Translations under genes and position numbers: made by a program
Part shown: piece after piece, positions 1 to 7,421 of the stretch
Layout: each line of letters opens with the position of its first letter
Position numbering within the stretch: position 1 is the first letter of the stretch
The notes under the pieces: model-generated
Seen by the model: the letters and a program-made list of their open reading frames with translations, nothing else
Told to the model about the DNA's origin: nothing
The model's database searches: none
From: a virus
Strand: one strand, 5' to 3'
Virus record (IMG/VR): IMGVR_UViG_3300034073_002121
Span: 1 to 21,372 of that record
DNA length: 21,372 bases

Positions 1-337
1 CCCGGATCCCGTAATACTCGGCTCTCTCTTTGGCTGTCTCGACAGGAATGCGGCACAGCATCAGACCACCATTGCCGATGATCCCAGTGTACTTGCCTTC
101 ATCGATAACCGGAGCGTGGAACTCCGGATATTCGTCGGCCCGCACGGGTTCCCAACCTTCCCGCAGCCTTTGGTAGGCGTTGGTCTTGTCGTCTTCCCCA
201 CGGACCGAGATCCGAATCCAGCGATGCACAAACCCCGGAGGGGCTTTGGGAGCATCGAGGCGGCTGGGCGGTGCCCAAGGTTTGCGGCGCGAAGTGGCTT
301 CGCGAGTTTCGCTTGCGCGAGGCGTTCTATCGGTCAT
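1..337 (-). CDS. Small head-associated protein, C-terminus truncated by window edge
   Basis: The reading frame starts at ATG 335-337 and stays open to the window edge (about 112 codons). A clear AGGAG ribosome site lies 9 bases upstream, at 346-350. The N-terminus is basic and Pro-rich (residues 1-35, including SRRKPWAPPSRLDAPKAPPG), followed by a more ordinary segment with HRWIRISVRGEDD and later a Gly-rich GIIGNGGLMLCRIP stretch. I know similar short proteins from marine phage structural operons, placed between the scaffold and the major capsid gene, but with no firm function. Its position just downstream of the scaffold gene (6-base gap) fits a head-assembly or minor virion role. It contains no enzyme motif. 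The coding frame is sure; the function is inferred from neighbours only. Confidence 0.8.
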   Translation of the reverse strand, partial: MTDRTPRASETREATSRRKPWAPPSRLDAPKAPPGFVHRWIRISVRGEDDKTNAYQRLREGWEPVRADEYPEFHAPVIDEGKYTGIIGNGGLMLCRIPVETAKERAEYYGIR

Positions 338-342
338 GTCTC

Positions 343-1215
343 TCACTCCTTCACGTACTTGGCGTATTCTTCGAGAGGTACGCCAAGCCTTTTTGCAATC
401 GCGACCTGTGAGTGCGTCAACTTGACCGTCCTGCGCCCCTGATTTGTACTGCGGGATGCGGAGTTGCCAGCAGAGGCGACCTGACTTCCACCCGTTTTTC
501 GCGCCGCCGTAAATCGTTGCGGGAACTCCTTACGGAGACGGCGATCAATCTCACTATAATACTCATCACTCTGCGGGTCAAACCCCTCTTCGTTGACGAG
601 TTGCGCGTGGATCACACCAGCGGCGGCAGTCATGACCTTGTCCTGCCCAAACCACTCGTTGCGCGACTTCCATTCCAGTGCTTTCGGCTCAGGATCAACT
701 TGAGGCGGAGGAGCGGCTTGACGCCGCACCGGCTGCTGCTGCTGTTGGGCACGGAGACGCTGCTCCTGCTCCAGCCGCATCTTCGCGGTGTTGTAGCGCT
801 GCTGCTCGAAGGCAATCTGCGCCAGCTTCTGCTGGGCATCTGCCATACGATCCGTGTCACCAGCGTCGAACGCCTCTTTGTACTGGCGCTTGACCGCCTC
901 AAGTTGCGTCTCGATCCGCGTGCCATACTCAGACACATAGCCAGTATCCAGCGCCTGCATGCGCTGCTTCAACTGCTGGTTCTCGGCCATCAGCTGCTCG
1001 GTCAGGCGAACAGCTTCTGCCTTTTCGAGCTCTTCCTGACGGTACTTTGCCGTCAGTTTGCGGATGCGCGCTTGAACGCCCTTGCTGTAGCTTTCTAGCT
1101 CGTCCGGGTCATTCTCCGGTTTCGGGCGCTGCAGACGCTCCGAGCCAGAATCCGTGTCGCTATCGGGCTGCTCAACAACGATGCCTTCGTTGTCGTTCTC
1201 ATTGTCATCAGACAT
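343..1215 (-). CDS. Putative capsid scaffolding protein
   Basis: The product is about 290 residues. It is acidic at the N-terminus (DNENDNEG, then many D/E/S), has a long charged coiled coil over roughly residues 45-165 with a QQQQQ run, then a Pro/Ala linker, and ends in a basic helical segment (VKLTHSQVAIAKRLGVPLEEY). This acidic, coiled-coil and basic C-terminal tail layout is typical of phage scaffolding proteins, whose C-terminal helix-turn-helix binds the coat protein. Two adjacent ATGs (1216-1218 and 1213-1215) follow a GAGGTG ribosome site. I chose the inner one for its 7-base spacing; the frame also extends to a TTG at 1228-1230, which lacks a better site. The gene follows the GroES-like gene by about 11 bases and precedes the small head protein, so a head-assembly role fits. 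Confidence 0.75.
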   Translation of the reverse strand: MSDDNENDNEGIVVEQPDSDTDSGSERLQRPKPENDPDELESYSKGVQARIRKLTAKYRQEELEKAEAVRLTEQLMAENQQLKQRMQALDTGYVSEYGTRIETQLEAVKRQYKEAFDAGDTDRMADAQQKLAQIAFEQQRYNTAKMRLEQEQRLRAQQQQQPVRRQAAPPPQVDPEPKALEWKSRNEWFGQDKVMTAAAGVIHAQLVNEEGFDPQSDEYYSEIDRRLRKEFPQRFTAARKTGGSQVASAGNSASRSTNQGRRTVKLTHSQVAIAKRLGVPLEEYAKYVKE

Positions 1216-1226
1216 CATCTCACACC

Positions 1227-1712
1227 TCAAACATGCTTGATATCATCCGGCTCCAAGAGCGTGGCGATCACCTCATCATCGTTGATGATGCGGACCTCTC
1301 CGCCGTCGATCTTGAACCTCGAACCGGTGTATCGGCCAATGCAAATCCAGTCGCCCTGTTTGCACCACGGAGCGGCCCCGGGACCAAACTTGCGCTCGTC
1401 CTTGTACGCTTCCGGGCCGACGCGAAGGACGTACGCCACAACCGTGGCTACGGCCTCACGATCAACAAACTCGTCTGGGAGGAACAGACCGCCATCCGTT
1501 TTCTCCTTGCCCTTGTAAGGCATCACGAGAATACGCCAGCCAGTCGGCTGAGGAAGGCGATCAAGCAGTGGCTTTTTAAGAAGAGAGGGATCTAGGACTC
1601 GATCCGTTGGCTCAACGTACACGCTTTCAGCCGAAGCAGCGGACTTTTCAGCCAGCCTTTCCGTGTTGATTTTCTGCGCGACGTGATCAGGAAGATATAA
1701 TGTCCTCGACAT
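1227..1712 (-). CDS. GroES-like co-chaperonin (Cpn10 fold)
   Basis: The product is 161 residues. The first 50 are an unrelated extension. Residues about 52-154 match the GroES/Cpn10 plan: a first strand (GWRILVMPYK), a mobile-loop-like segment GKEKTDGGLFLPDEF (residues 68-82) with the GG-x-x-L signature that docks on GroEL, then VVAYVLRVGPEAYKD, KQGDWICIGRYTG and a C-terminal IINDDEVIATL that resembles the conserved end of GroES. Phage co-chaperonins such as T4 gp31 replace host GroES so that GroEL can fold the coat protein; I infer the same role here, supported by its place just before the scaffold gene. It starts at ATG 1710-1712, overlapping the preceding gene by 26 bases. It is longer than typical GroES (about 95-100 residues) because of the N-terminal extension. 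Confidence 0.8.
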   Translation of the reverse strand: MSRTLYLPDHVAQKINTERLAEKSAASAESVYVEPTDRVLDPSLLKKPLLDRLPQPTGWRILVMPYKGKEKTDGGLFLPDEFVDREAVATVVAYVLRVGPEAYKDERKFGPGAAPWCKQGDWICIGRYTGSRFKIDGGEVRIINDDEVIATLLEPDDIKHV

Positions 1713-1899
1713 CGTCAGCGGTCTTCTCCAGCAGGGTCTTCATTTCTTGCACAGCGAAGGAGAGGCCCCGAATCTCCCCCACCGTCATCTTGTACTGGTC
1801 CCAAGACTGCACGGAACCAGAAGCAAGTGCTTGCGTGAGATCAGCCTCCCGCTCACGCAACAACCTGTACATGTATTTTGCAAAGTCTACAACATCCAC
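1687..1899 (-). CDS. Small helical protein of unknown function
   Basis: The product is 70 residues and predicted mostly helical (MDVVDFAKYMYRLLREREAD, then QALASGSVQSWDQYKMTVGE, then an EMKTLLEKTADDVED tail). I recognise the general type from phage head operons, where short helical proteins with a YK-x-x-VGEIRGL-like centre sit upstream of co-chaperonin or portal genes, but no function is assigned. It starts with ATG 1897-1899, three bases from the stop of the Cys-rich gene, and its end overlaps the GroES-like gene by 26 bases, so the three are translationally coupled. A role in head completion or in portal/adaptor contacts is only a guess from the neighbourhood. Confidence 0.75.
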   Translation of the reverse strand: MDVVDFAKYMYRLLREREADLTQALASGSVQSWDQYKMTVGEIRGLSFAVQEMKTLLEKTADDVEDIISS

Positions 1900-2264
1900 T
1901 AGAAATACTCTCCATAATTTTCTTGTACGCTGGATGTGATCGGACCACCTTTCACCCAGCTATCGCAGGTATACTCAGCCTCGCAGACGAACTTCCACTT
2001 CTGGCAGTAGCCGGTGTTGCCCGTCTCGTCGCCAATGCACTCCATCATGTCTTCGGTCTGGTTGTACGCGCCGCAGCTGCCGCAGACACTGTCCTGACGA
2101 AACGCCCCGCCGGGTTCCGGCTCGCGGTAGTTCGCATACTCAACCGCCTCTTCGCGGTTCTCCGCGTTGACCTCAGGGTCCATCGTCGCGAGCGGGCACA
2201 TATCCCCCTCGTACTTGTCCACTTCCATCTCTTCGTCAGGAAGGACCTTGATCTCAATCCGCAT
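1899..2264 (-). CDS. Cys-rich HiPIP-like protein, possible iron-sulfur or zinc site
   Basis: The product is 121 acidic residues. The N-terminal half (MRIEIKVLPDEEMEVDKYEG onward) has no motif except one Cys at 23. The C-terminal half carries six Cys: C61-G-S-C64, C76 (ECIGD), C87 (GYC), C94 (FVC) and C100 (TCDSW). The order CxxC, C, then aromatic-C resembles high-potential iron-sulfur proteins, where CxxC, a third Cys and a G-W-C hold one 4Fe-4S cluster; spacing here is shorter and two further Cys follow. I remember similar marine phage proteins being labelled HiPIP-like, but this is unproven. It starts with ATG after GGAGAG, overlaps the o-spanin gene by 11 bases and lies between lysis and head genes. 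It could instead bind zinc. Confidence 0.7.
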   Translation of the reverse strand: MRIEIKVLPDEEMEVDKYEGDMCPLATMDPEVNAENREEAVEYANYREPEPGGAFRQDSVCGSCGAYNQTEDMMECIGDETGNTGYCQKWKFVCEAEYTCDSWVKGGPITSSVQENYGEYF

Positions 2265-2472
2265 GGCTCTCTCCGCAAAGGCGCTCGTAGGTTTCGTTGT
2301 GGATGATCGTGTCTACCAGAAGTTGACGGTCGTTGGCTACAAGCCACTTGATCGTCGCCTCCCCACCCAGCAGGTGAGGAACCGCGATGTCGCAGTAGTC
2401 CCCGTCAAGGGTCCTTGCGCACCCAGCGAGAAGCCCGGTCAGCAAGACCAGTGTCGTCCATGACCTCAACAT
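2254..2472 (-). CDS. Putative o-spanin (Rz1-like outer-membrane lipoprotein)
   Basis: The product is 72 residues with a lipoprotein signal: a short basic start (MLRSW), a hydrophobic core and an LLAGC lipobox, so Cys18 would be acylated and the mature protein of about 55 residues anchored in the outer membrane. The mature part (CDIAVPHLLGGEATIKWLV, then NDRQLLVDTIIHNETYERLC) is unlike the Pro-rich lambda Rz1, but it fits a short lipoprotein family often found after phage endolysins in alphaproteobacterial phages. The start lies inside the preceding i-spanin gene (68-base overlap in another frame), which is the classic Rz/Rz1 arrangement. Its likely job is to bind the i-spanin across the periplasm and fuse the membranes in the last step of lysis. 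Confidence 0.75.
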   Translation of the reverse strand: MLRSWTTLVLLTGLLAGCARTLDGDYCDIAVPHLLGGEATIKWLVANDRQLLVDTIIHNETYERLCGESHAD

Positions 2473-2656
2473 CGCGTCTCACCTCGTTCGCCTCTCGCAT
2501 CGCTTGAATACGAGCCTCGTTCCTCTTCGCCTCCGCCTTGGCGAGCGCGCCATCAACCCAGCGCGCCCGCATGCCAAAGATGCCGAAGATAAACGCCGCC
2601 GCCACCAGCGCGTAGATCTTCCACCGGAGCGGTATCAGCGCCAGCCAGCCGCCCAT
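2405..2656 (-). CDS. Putative i-spanin (Rz-like inner-membrane lysis protein)
   Basis: The product is 83 residues. One N-terminal membrane helix (about residues 10-28, KIYALVAAAFIFGIFGM) is followed by a charged coiled-coil periplasmic segment (ALAKAEAKRNEARIQAMREA and on to about residue 65). This N-in, C-out anchor with a coiled coil is the i-spanin plan. It overlaps the endolysin end by 22 bases and contains the start of the o-spanin lipoprotein in another frame, so the three form a lysis cassette. The start is ATG 2654-2656. Shorter than lambda Rz (153 residues) but within the range of compact marine phages. A holin role is less likely, since only one membrane helix and a long soluble coil are seen. 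Confidence 0.75.
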   Translation of the reverse strand: MGGWLALIPLRWKIYALVAAAFIFGIFGMRARWVDGALAKAEAKRNEARIQAMREANEVRRDVEVMDDTGLADRASRWVRKDP

Positions 2657-3270
2657 GCCTTGATCCTCTCACGCATGATGAAGGCACCCGCCAGAATGAT
2701 GATCGCCGCCAGTGCAACCACAATCAGTTGCGCGTTTCCGTCGAGCGCGCCGATGCTGGCCGCAGCCGTACCAGTGCCCGAAGCGATGGTTACCGCCGAA
2801 GCCTGCACGGTCTTGCTCTCGGAGATGTCCTCACGCTCCTTGCCGACAGGCTGTTCGGGCGGGAGGTTGGTCTCCGTCTTCGGGAACGGCGTGCCCCAGA
2901 ACCGGGGGTGACCCGTGTCGATGTGCATGAAGCCTTGCTTCGGGTAGTAGCCGAAGCCGGTGAACCCAACCGCGCGAGCCGCCAACTCAAACTCATGCGG
3001 GTCGTGGTTGTCCATGCGGATGTCGAACGCCTTGCCCTGCATGTGCAGGCTCTCGTCAGCCCCGCCGACCGCCTTGTTGTGAGCGCGGCTGCGATACCCA
3101 GACGTTATGAGAAGAGGGCGGTTGAGCTTGCTCCGAAGCGCCTGAAGCTTGTCCATCGCGTCTTCGTCAACCATCAACTCGCCTTCGCGCTTCGACGCCA
3201 TCTCCCGAGGGCTGAAGCTCGACCAGCGCCACTTGCTCTGCGGATAATCCTTCCAGTGCTTGTACAGCAT
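2635..3270 (-). CDS. Peptidase M15 endolysin with C-terminal membrane helix
   Basis: The product is 211 residues. Residues about 15-120 match the Peptidase M15_3 (PF08291) D,D-peptidase fold: SGYRS (57-61), the zinc ligands H76 and D83 in SLHMQGKAFDI, and H116 with D118 in GFMHIDTG. It would cut the peptide cross-links of peptidoglycan. A linker (about 121-178, rich in Glu/Thr/Ala) leads to one strong membrane helix (about 181-198, QLIVVALAAIIILAGAFIM) and a short basic end (RERIKAWAAGWR). No Sec signal is seen at the N-terminus, so the tail helix could anchor or export it; a pinholin-like or fused endolysin-holin role is possible. It starts at a TGATG junction with the upstream gene and overlaps the i-spanin. 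No separate holin gene is visible nearby. Confidence 0.85.
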   Translation of the reverse strand: MLYKHWKDYPQSKWRWSSFSPREMASKREGELMVDEDAMDKLQALRSKLNRPLLITSGYRSRAHNKAVGGADESLHMQGKAFDIRMDNHDPHEFELAARAVGFTGFGYYPKQGFMHIDTGHPRFWGTPFPKTETNLPPEQPVGKEREDISESKTVQASAVTIASGTGTAAASIGALDGNAQLIVVALAAIIILAGAFIMRERIKAWAAGWR

Positions 3271-3473
3271 CAGAACACCCCTAGAAATCGTTGCGGTCGC
3301 GCAATGCGGCTGAAGGACGAGACCATCCCGCCCTCTGCTTTCTTCTGCGGCCTAGACTTACCAGCCTTCGACAACGCAATCGCGACAGCCTGCTTCTGTG
3401 GCTTGCCACGCTCCATCTCGGTACGGATGTTCTCCGAGATGACCTTCTGAGACTTACCTTCCTTGAGGGGCAT
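3270..3473 (-). CDS. DUF6496-like small basic protein
   Basis: The product is 67 residues, basic. The first 40 ([19 protein letters not shown] then [15 protein letters not shown]) match a short conserved phage and bacterial family that I know as DUF6496, usually with a KSKKVISENI and KQAVAIAL core. The rest ([20 protein letters not shown]) is variable. No function is established; a helical nucleic-acid or structural protein role is possible. It starts inside the portal gene end (20-base overlap) and ends at a TGATG junction with the endolysin, so it is co-translated with both. The family assignment is from memory of the motif and was not searched. Confidence 0.75.
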   Translation of the reverse strand: MPLKEGKSQKVISENIRTEMERGKPQKQAVAIALSKAGKSRPQKKAEGGMVSSFSRIARPQRFLGVF

Positions 3474-5943
3474 TGTTCCGCTCCCTAGCCAGTTGTTGTT
3501 GCACGTTGATGCGCGTCATGTTCACCGCATTGCGGTTGTCCGCGATCTCTTCCTGACTTTCGATCCGAGCCGCAGCCTGCGCCGCGCTCTGCTGCAGCCG
3601 CATGAGTTCCATGCGCTCCTGCGACTGGTCCTCCTGAACCCTGCGCTGAAGATCCTGCTGCTTGAGACCCAGTTCTTGCATCCGGATCTGAACCAACGGA
3701 TCGTTCATCGGGTCGTTCCCAGCCGGAGCCATTTGGGGCAGGATCTCGGCCATGATCTGCTCCATTTGCATGGAGATCAGTTTCTCCAGCTGCGCAGGAT
3801 CCTGCATGCTCTGCTGAACTTGCATGATCTGCTGCTGCGCCATCGCAGGGTCAATCGCGCCACTCTGCGCCGCCAACTGCGCCTGAGCGATAATCCCTTG
3901 AATTTGCTGCATAACTACCTGCCGCGCCTTCTGCGACACATGCTCCATGATGTGGGCGTAGAACGTCCCCATGACCTGCGGCGATGTCAGCACCAGCGGC
4001 GTCCGCATGAACATCAGGTGCATCCGAATGTGCACGTCATGGTCCTGCTCGGGGAACGTCGTCAGGATTTCGCCCATCAACGCCCGAGCGTTCTCAATCG
4101 CAGGGTCCATGGGCTGCGGCTGCGGCGGAGGCGGCAGAATCTCGTCGATGTTCTGGACCTCGAGCGCCTGATACATGCGACGATACGCCGCATACAGGTT
4201 GTGCATCTGCGGGTTCGACTGCGCCAGCTGCAGCTGCGTCTGGGCCAGAGTAACCCGTTGGGCCATCGAGAAGATGTTCGGATCGCTGACAGGCACGACG
4301 TCGATGCGGTCATCGAAGTCCTGTGCCATGATCGTCCGACTGCCACCCTGAACCTCGTACGGGTATTCCTGCGGCAGGTTGTCGCGGAAGATCCGCGCAA
4401 GGATCCGGAACTCCTGCTTCTGCGCATAATGCAGCCGCTTGTGGATCGCCGACATGACCTTCATGCCGCGCTCCAGCAAAGCCACTGTAGTGCCCACAGG
4501 AGCCTGTCCGTTGGCGTCCGCTGTCTGCTGATCCGCCAGCGAAACAAAGCGCCTACCGCCCTCTACAAGGGCTCCCAGAAGCTGTGCCAGCGCCGCCGAC
4601 GGTTCCTTGTACGGAAGCGGGATAATCGAGTTCTTCACGTCCCCGCCCGGGGCGTCAATGTCCCGCCACTCGCCCGGCTGCAGCGGCTGGTCGTTGTCCC
4701 TGACCCGCACACCTCGGGCCTTAAAGCCAGCCGGAAGGTTCGCCAGCGTACCAGCGTCGATCAGCTGACGCAGGATGCTCGTCGCCGCGCGGCCAAGACC
4801 ACCGATCATGTGGATCAGGCCAAACCCGTAGAACCCAAGACCCGGCATGAACTTGTAATGCACGAAGTACTGGGTCTTCTTCGCGATGGGCTCGCCTTCT
4901 TTAAAGTTCCGGCGGATCGAGAGGATCTGACCAGACCCCTCGTCAATCGTCACGATGTACGGAAGCGCGATCCCCGTAGGCTCGCCATCCGGGCTGATGT
5001 CCTCGAACCCCTCGATGTCTATGTCCACATGCATCTCGAGGATCGTGTAGATCTCGTCGGTATACGTCTTTGACGTACCCTGCAGCTCGTCAACCTTCTG
5101 GCGAACCGTGTTGTCCTGCTCTTCGTACTTGCTCAACTCAACGTCGCGGTAGAACCCCGCAACCTGCATCTTGCGGATCTCGTTCTTGTCCATCCGCAAG
5201 ACATGCGTCACCCGCGATGCCGTCTGCAGATCCGAGGCAGCGTACGGAACCACCACGTCCTGCGCAGGCACGAACTTCGAAACAGCACGCTGCTTCGGCT
5301 CGTCGAAGTACACCTTCTTGAACGTCGAACCAGACAGCGGGAGATAGAACAGCAGCTGATCCATATCCGGATCGAACTCTTCCATGACCTCCATGATCTG
5401 GTAGTTCATGAAGTCCTTGACCCGCGAAGCCTGCTCCTCGCGCTCGGGGTTCTGAAGCCCGAGGATCTGCGTCTTGACCGGCCCGCCAGACGGCAGCAGT
5501 TCCTTGTACGCCTGCGCTTGGAACTGGGTCACACTCTCCGCGATCAGCGGGTGCGTCACGCCAGACGCGCCCTCAAACGGCTGAGTGCGGTCCTCGTATT
5601 TGACACCAAGCTGGTCCAGACCCTTAGTGTACGTCTCTTCCCACTCCGAGCGAGACTGTACATCCTCTTCGTAAGCCGCTCGCAGCTGGGTCGAAATTTC
5701 CCTAAGATACCCATCTTCGAGATACTCCGCCAAGTTCGCGCCGTGCGGGATGCTCTGCTCCTCTTCCATCCCTGCCATCATGGCCTGCAGCGCCTGAACA
5801 ATCGCACCGCCTTCGCCGTCAGGGATAACCTCGGCCCCGCCTTCAAAGCCCTCAGGCTGCAGAACCGACACATCCACGGATGCAGCAGAAGGATCCATGT
5901 CCTCCACGCGAATCCCCGGCGCGACAATGGGCGGCAGAGCCAT
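3454..5943 (-). CDS. Portal protein, P22-like
   Basis: The product is 829 residues, close to the large P22-type portals. After an acidic N-terminus (to about residue 85) come segments I associate with marine phage portals: [38 protein letters not shown], and a conserved [18 protein letters not shown]-type stretch around residue 250. Later parts include [19 protein letters not shown] and [17 protein letters not shown]. The last 150 or so residues are Gln/Met-rich and helical, ending in a long coil, as in the barrel of P22 gp1. The portal forms the dodecameric vertex for DNA entry and exit and docks the terminase. It follows the large terminase at a TGATG junction, the usual order. The assignment is strong; the exact family (P22_portal, PF16510) should be confirmed by profile search. 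Confidence 0.88.
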   Translation of the reverse strand: MALPPIVAPGIRVEDMDPSAASVDVSVLQPEGFEGGAEVIPDGEGGAIVQALQAMMAGMEEEQSIPHGANLAEYLEDGYLREISTQLRAAYEEDVQSRSEWEETYTKGLDQLGVKYEDRTQPFEGASGVTHPLIAESVTQFQAQAYKELLPSGGPVKTQILGLQNPEREEQASRVKDFMNYQIMEVMEEFDPDMDQLLFYLPLSGSTFKKVYFDEPKQRAVSKFVPAQDVVVPYAASDLQTASRVTHVLRMDKNEIRKMQVAGFYRDVELSKYEEQDNTVRQKVDELQGTSKTYTDEIYTILEMHVDIDIEGFEDISPDGEPTGIALPYIVTIDEGSGQILSIRRNFKEGEPIAKKTQYFVHYKFMPGLGFYGFGLIHMIGGLGRAATSILRQLIDAGTLANLPAGFKARGVRVRDNDQPLQPGEWRDIDAPGGDVKNSIIPLPYKEPSAALAQLLGALVEGGRRFVSLADQQTADANGQAPVGTTVALLERGMKVMSAIHKRLHYAQKQEFRILARIFRDNLPQEYPYEVQGGSRTIMAQDFDDRIDVVPVSDPNIFSMAQRVTLAQTQLQLAQSNPQMHNLYAAYRRMYQALEVQNIDEILPPPPQPQPMDPAIENARALMGEILTTFPEQDHDVHIRMHLMFMRTPLVLTSPQVMGTFYAHIMEHVSQKARQVVMQQIQGIIAQAQLAAQSGAIDPAMAQQQIMQVQQSMQDPAQLEKLISMQMEQIMAEILPQMAPAGNDPMNDPLVQIRMQELGLKQQDLQRRVQEDQSQERMELMRLQQSAAQAAARIESQEEIADNRNAVNMTRINVQQQLARERNNAPQGR

Positions 5944-7421
5944 CAGTAGTACTCCCGTTTACGTCCGTAGTCAGGTCGTTCTTCTTCTTCACCAACCAAG
6001 GAGACGAACCCGCCCTGCCGGAACCGCATCAGGGCTAGCGTCATGCTATCACAAAAATCGTCATGTTCGCCATTCGGAAATGAAACCACCTCCTCGATGA
6101 CCTCATCCGCGAACTTCTTGTGCGTCGGAGCCCACACTACACCAGCTTCAAACAAGGGAGCAACCATATGCATGCGGGTGATCTTGTCTACACCGCCAGA
6201 TCCCTTCTTCTTCCCCGGTGAAAACCCAAGTGCTGGAATACCACGGTACCGCAACTCGTCCAAAAGCGGTGTGCCCGTCGCTTTTGCTTCGACCACAACC
6301 ATGTCCGGTTCCCAGTACTGGTGTTCCTCATACGCAACCTCTTTCAACTCAGGGAAACTCCAACGACCACGCTTCGCATCCAACAGTATGATGTGATCCG
6401 GCCCTCCTTCCTCTGGGTTGAAAACGCCCCACGTCGTAATCGCGGAGTAGTCAGCAGTCTCCTTCTTGGAGAACGCCGTGTCATACGCTTGAAGGACATA
6501 CTTCAGGTCAGGAATGTCGTCCTTCTCCCACGGCTTCCACCACTCCCGCTTGATGATCGCCGATTCCGACGCCGTCGGCGTCTGCTGCCACTGCGCATTC
6601 CATTTGGCGACAGGCAACGAGGCCTTGATTGATAGCAACGCCTCTTTCTGCCAGAATTCTGGCCACAACGGATCGCCAGACGGCATGATCGCCGGGAACT
6701 CTACAACCTCCCATTGATCCGCCATCACGTCACTACCCTGTGCCGCGAGTAGTTGCCCCGTGAGGTCCTTCTTTCCCCAGCGCGTCATGACCAGAATGAT
6801 CGCCCCGCCCGGCTGCAGACGCTGCCGAGGACCAGAGGTGTACCACTCATACGCATGGTCGAACGCAGTGTCGCTCAGAGCGTCCTGTTCCGAGTGCGGG
6901 TCGTCGATGATGAACAAATCCGCGCCACGACCCGTCACCGCAGCACCAACACCCGCAGCAAAGTACTCGCCGCCCTTGTCAGTGCCCCACTTGCCTGCGC
7001 CCTTGTTGTCCTCCTTCAGGATCGTGTTCGGAAAAATCTCGCGATACAAAGGGTTGTCGATCAGATCTCGGACCTTGCGGCCAAACCGAACCGCCAACTC
7101 CGTGTTGTGCGTGGCCTGAATGATCTTCAGCTTCGGGTTTCGGCCCAGAAACCACGCAGGCATCAGGTAGCTGGCGAACTCAGACTTCGAGTGTCGAGGC
7201 GGCATGTTGATGATCAGCCGCTTCAACTCCCCTCGAGCCACACGCTCCAGCTTCTCAGCGATGATCCGGTGGTGCCGACCCTCGATGAAGTTCTCGTAGA
7301 CGTGATGGGCGAAGGGCATGAAATGCTCCTCCGCCTGCTCGCGTATCTCCAAGCGCTTCTTGGCCTCCATCAAGACCAAGATTTCTTTGAGCGCTTCTTC
7401 CGGTAAAGCGTGAAGGTTCAT
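5943..7421 (-). CDS. terL: Terminase large subunit
   Basis: The product is 492 residues with both terminase domains. The ATPase half has a deviant Walker A (MPPRHSKSE, residues 73-81), a Walker B (LFIIDDP, 169-175) and a coupling-type TRWGKKDLTG (about 213-222). The C-terminal RNase H-like nuclease has the expected acidic residues: D313 (QAYDTAF), E378 (VVVEAK) and the HDDFCDS cluster (453-459). This matches the TIGR01630 group of phage terminases. It would translocate DNA into the prohead through the portal and cut concatemers. The start overlaps the end of the giant protein (ATGA at 7418-7421) with no good ribosome site, so coupling is likely. All key residues are present, so it should be active. 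Confidence 0.95.
   Translation of the reverse strand: MNLHALPEEALKEILVLMEAKKRLEIREQAEEHFMPFAHHVYENFIEGRHHRIIAEKLERVARGELKRLIINMPPRHSKSEFASYLMPAWFLGRNPKLKIIQATHNTELAVRFGRKVRDLIDNPLYREIFPNTILKEDNKGAGKWGTDKGGEYFAAGVGAAVTGRGADLFIIDDPHSEQDALSDTAFDHAYEWYTSGPRQRLQPGGAIILVMTRWGKKDLTGQLLAAQGSDVMADQWEVVEFPAIMPSGDPLWPEFWQKEALLSIKASLPVAKWNAQWQQTPTASESAIIKREWWKPWEKDDIPDLKYVLQAYDTAFSKKETADYSAITTWGVFNPEEGGPDHIILLDAKRGRWSFPELKEVAYEEHQYWEPDMVVVEAKATGTPLLDELRYRGIPALGFSPGKKKGSGGVDKITRMHMVAPLFEAGVVWAPTHKKFADEVIEEVVSFPNGEHDDFCDSMTLALMRFRQGGFVSLVGEEEERPDYGRKREYY

Noticed and set aside
412-1098. Plus-strand frame of 228 codons opposite the scaffold gene
   Set aside because: The scaffold frame has the coherent acidic/coiled-coil/basic layout and a ribosome site; this frame is its Leu/Arg-rich shadow.
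3463-5073. Long plus-strand open frame of 536 codons across the portal gene
   Set aside because: It is antisense to the portal, very rich in Arg, Leu and His, has no ribosome site or known motif, and is a typical shadow of a GC-rich gene.
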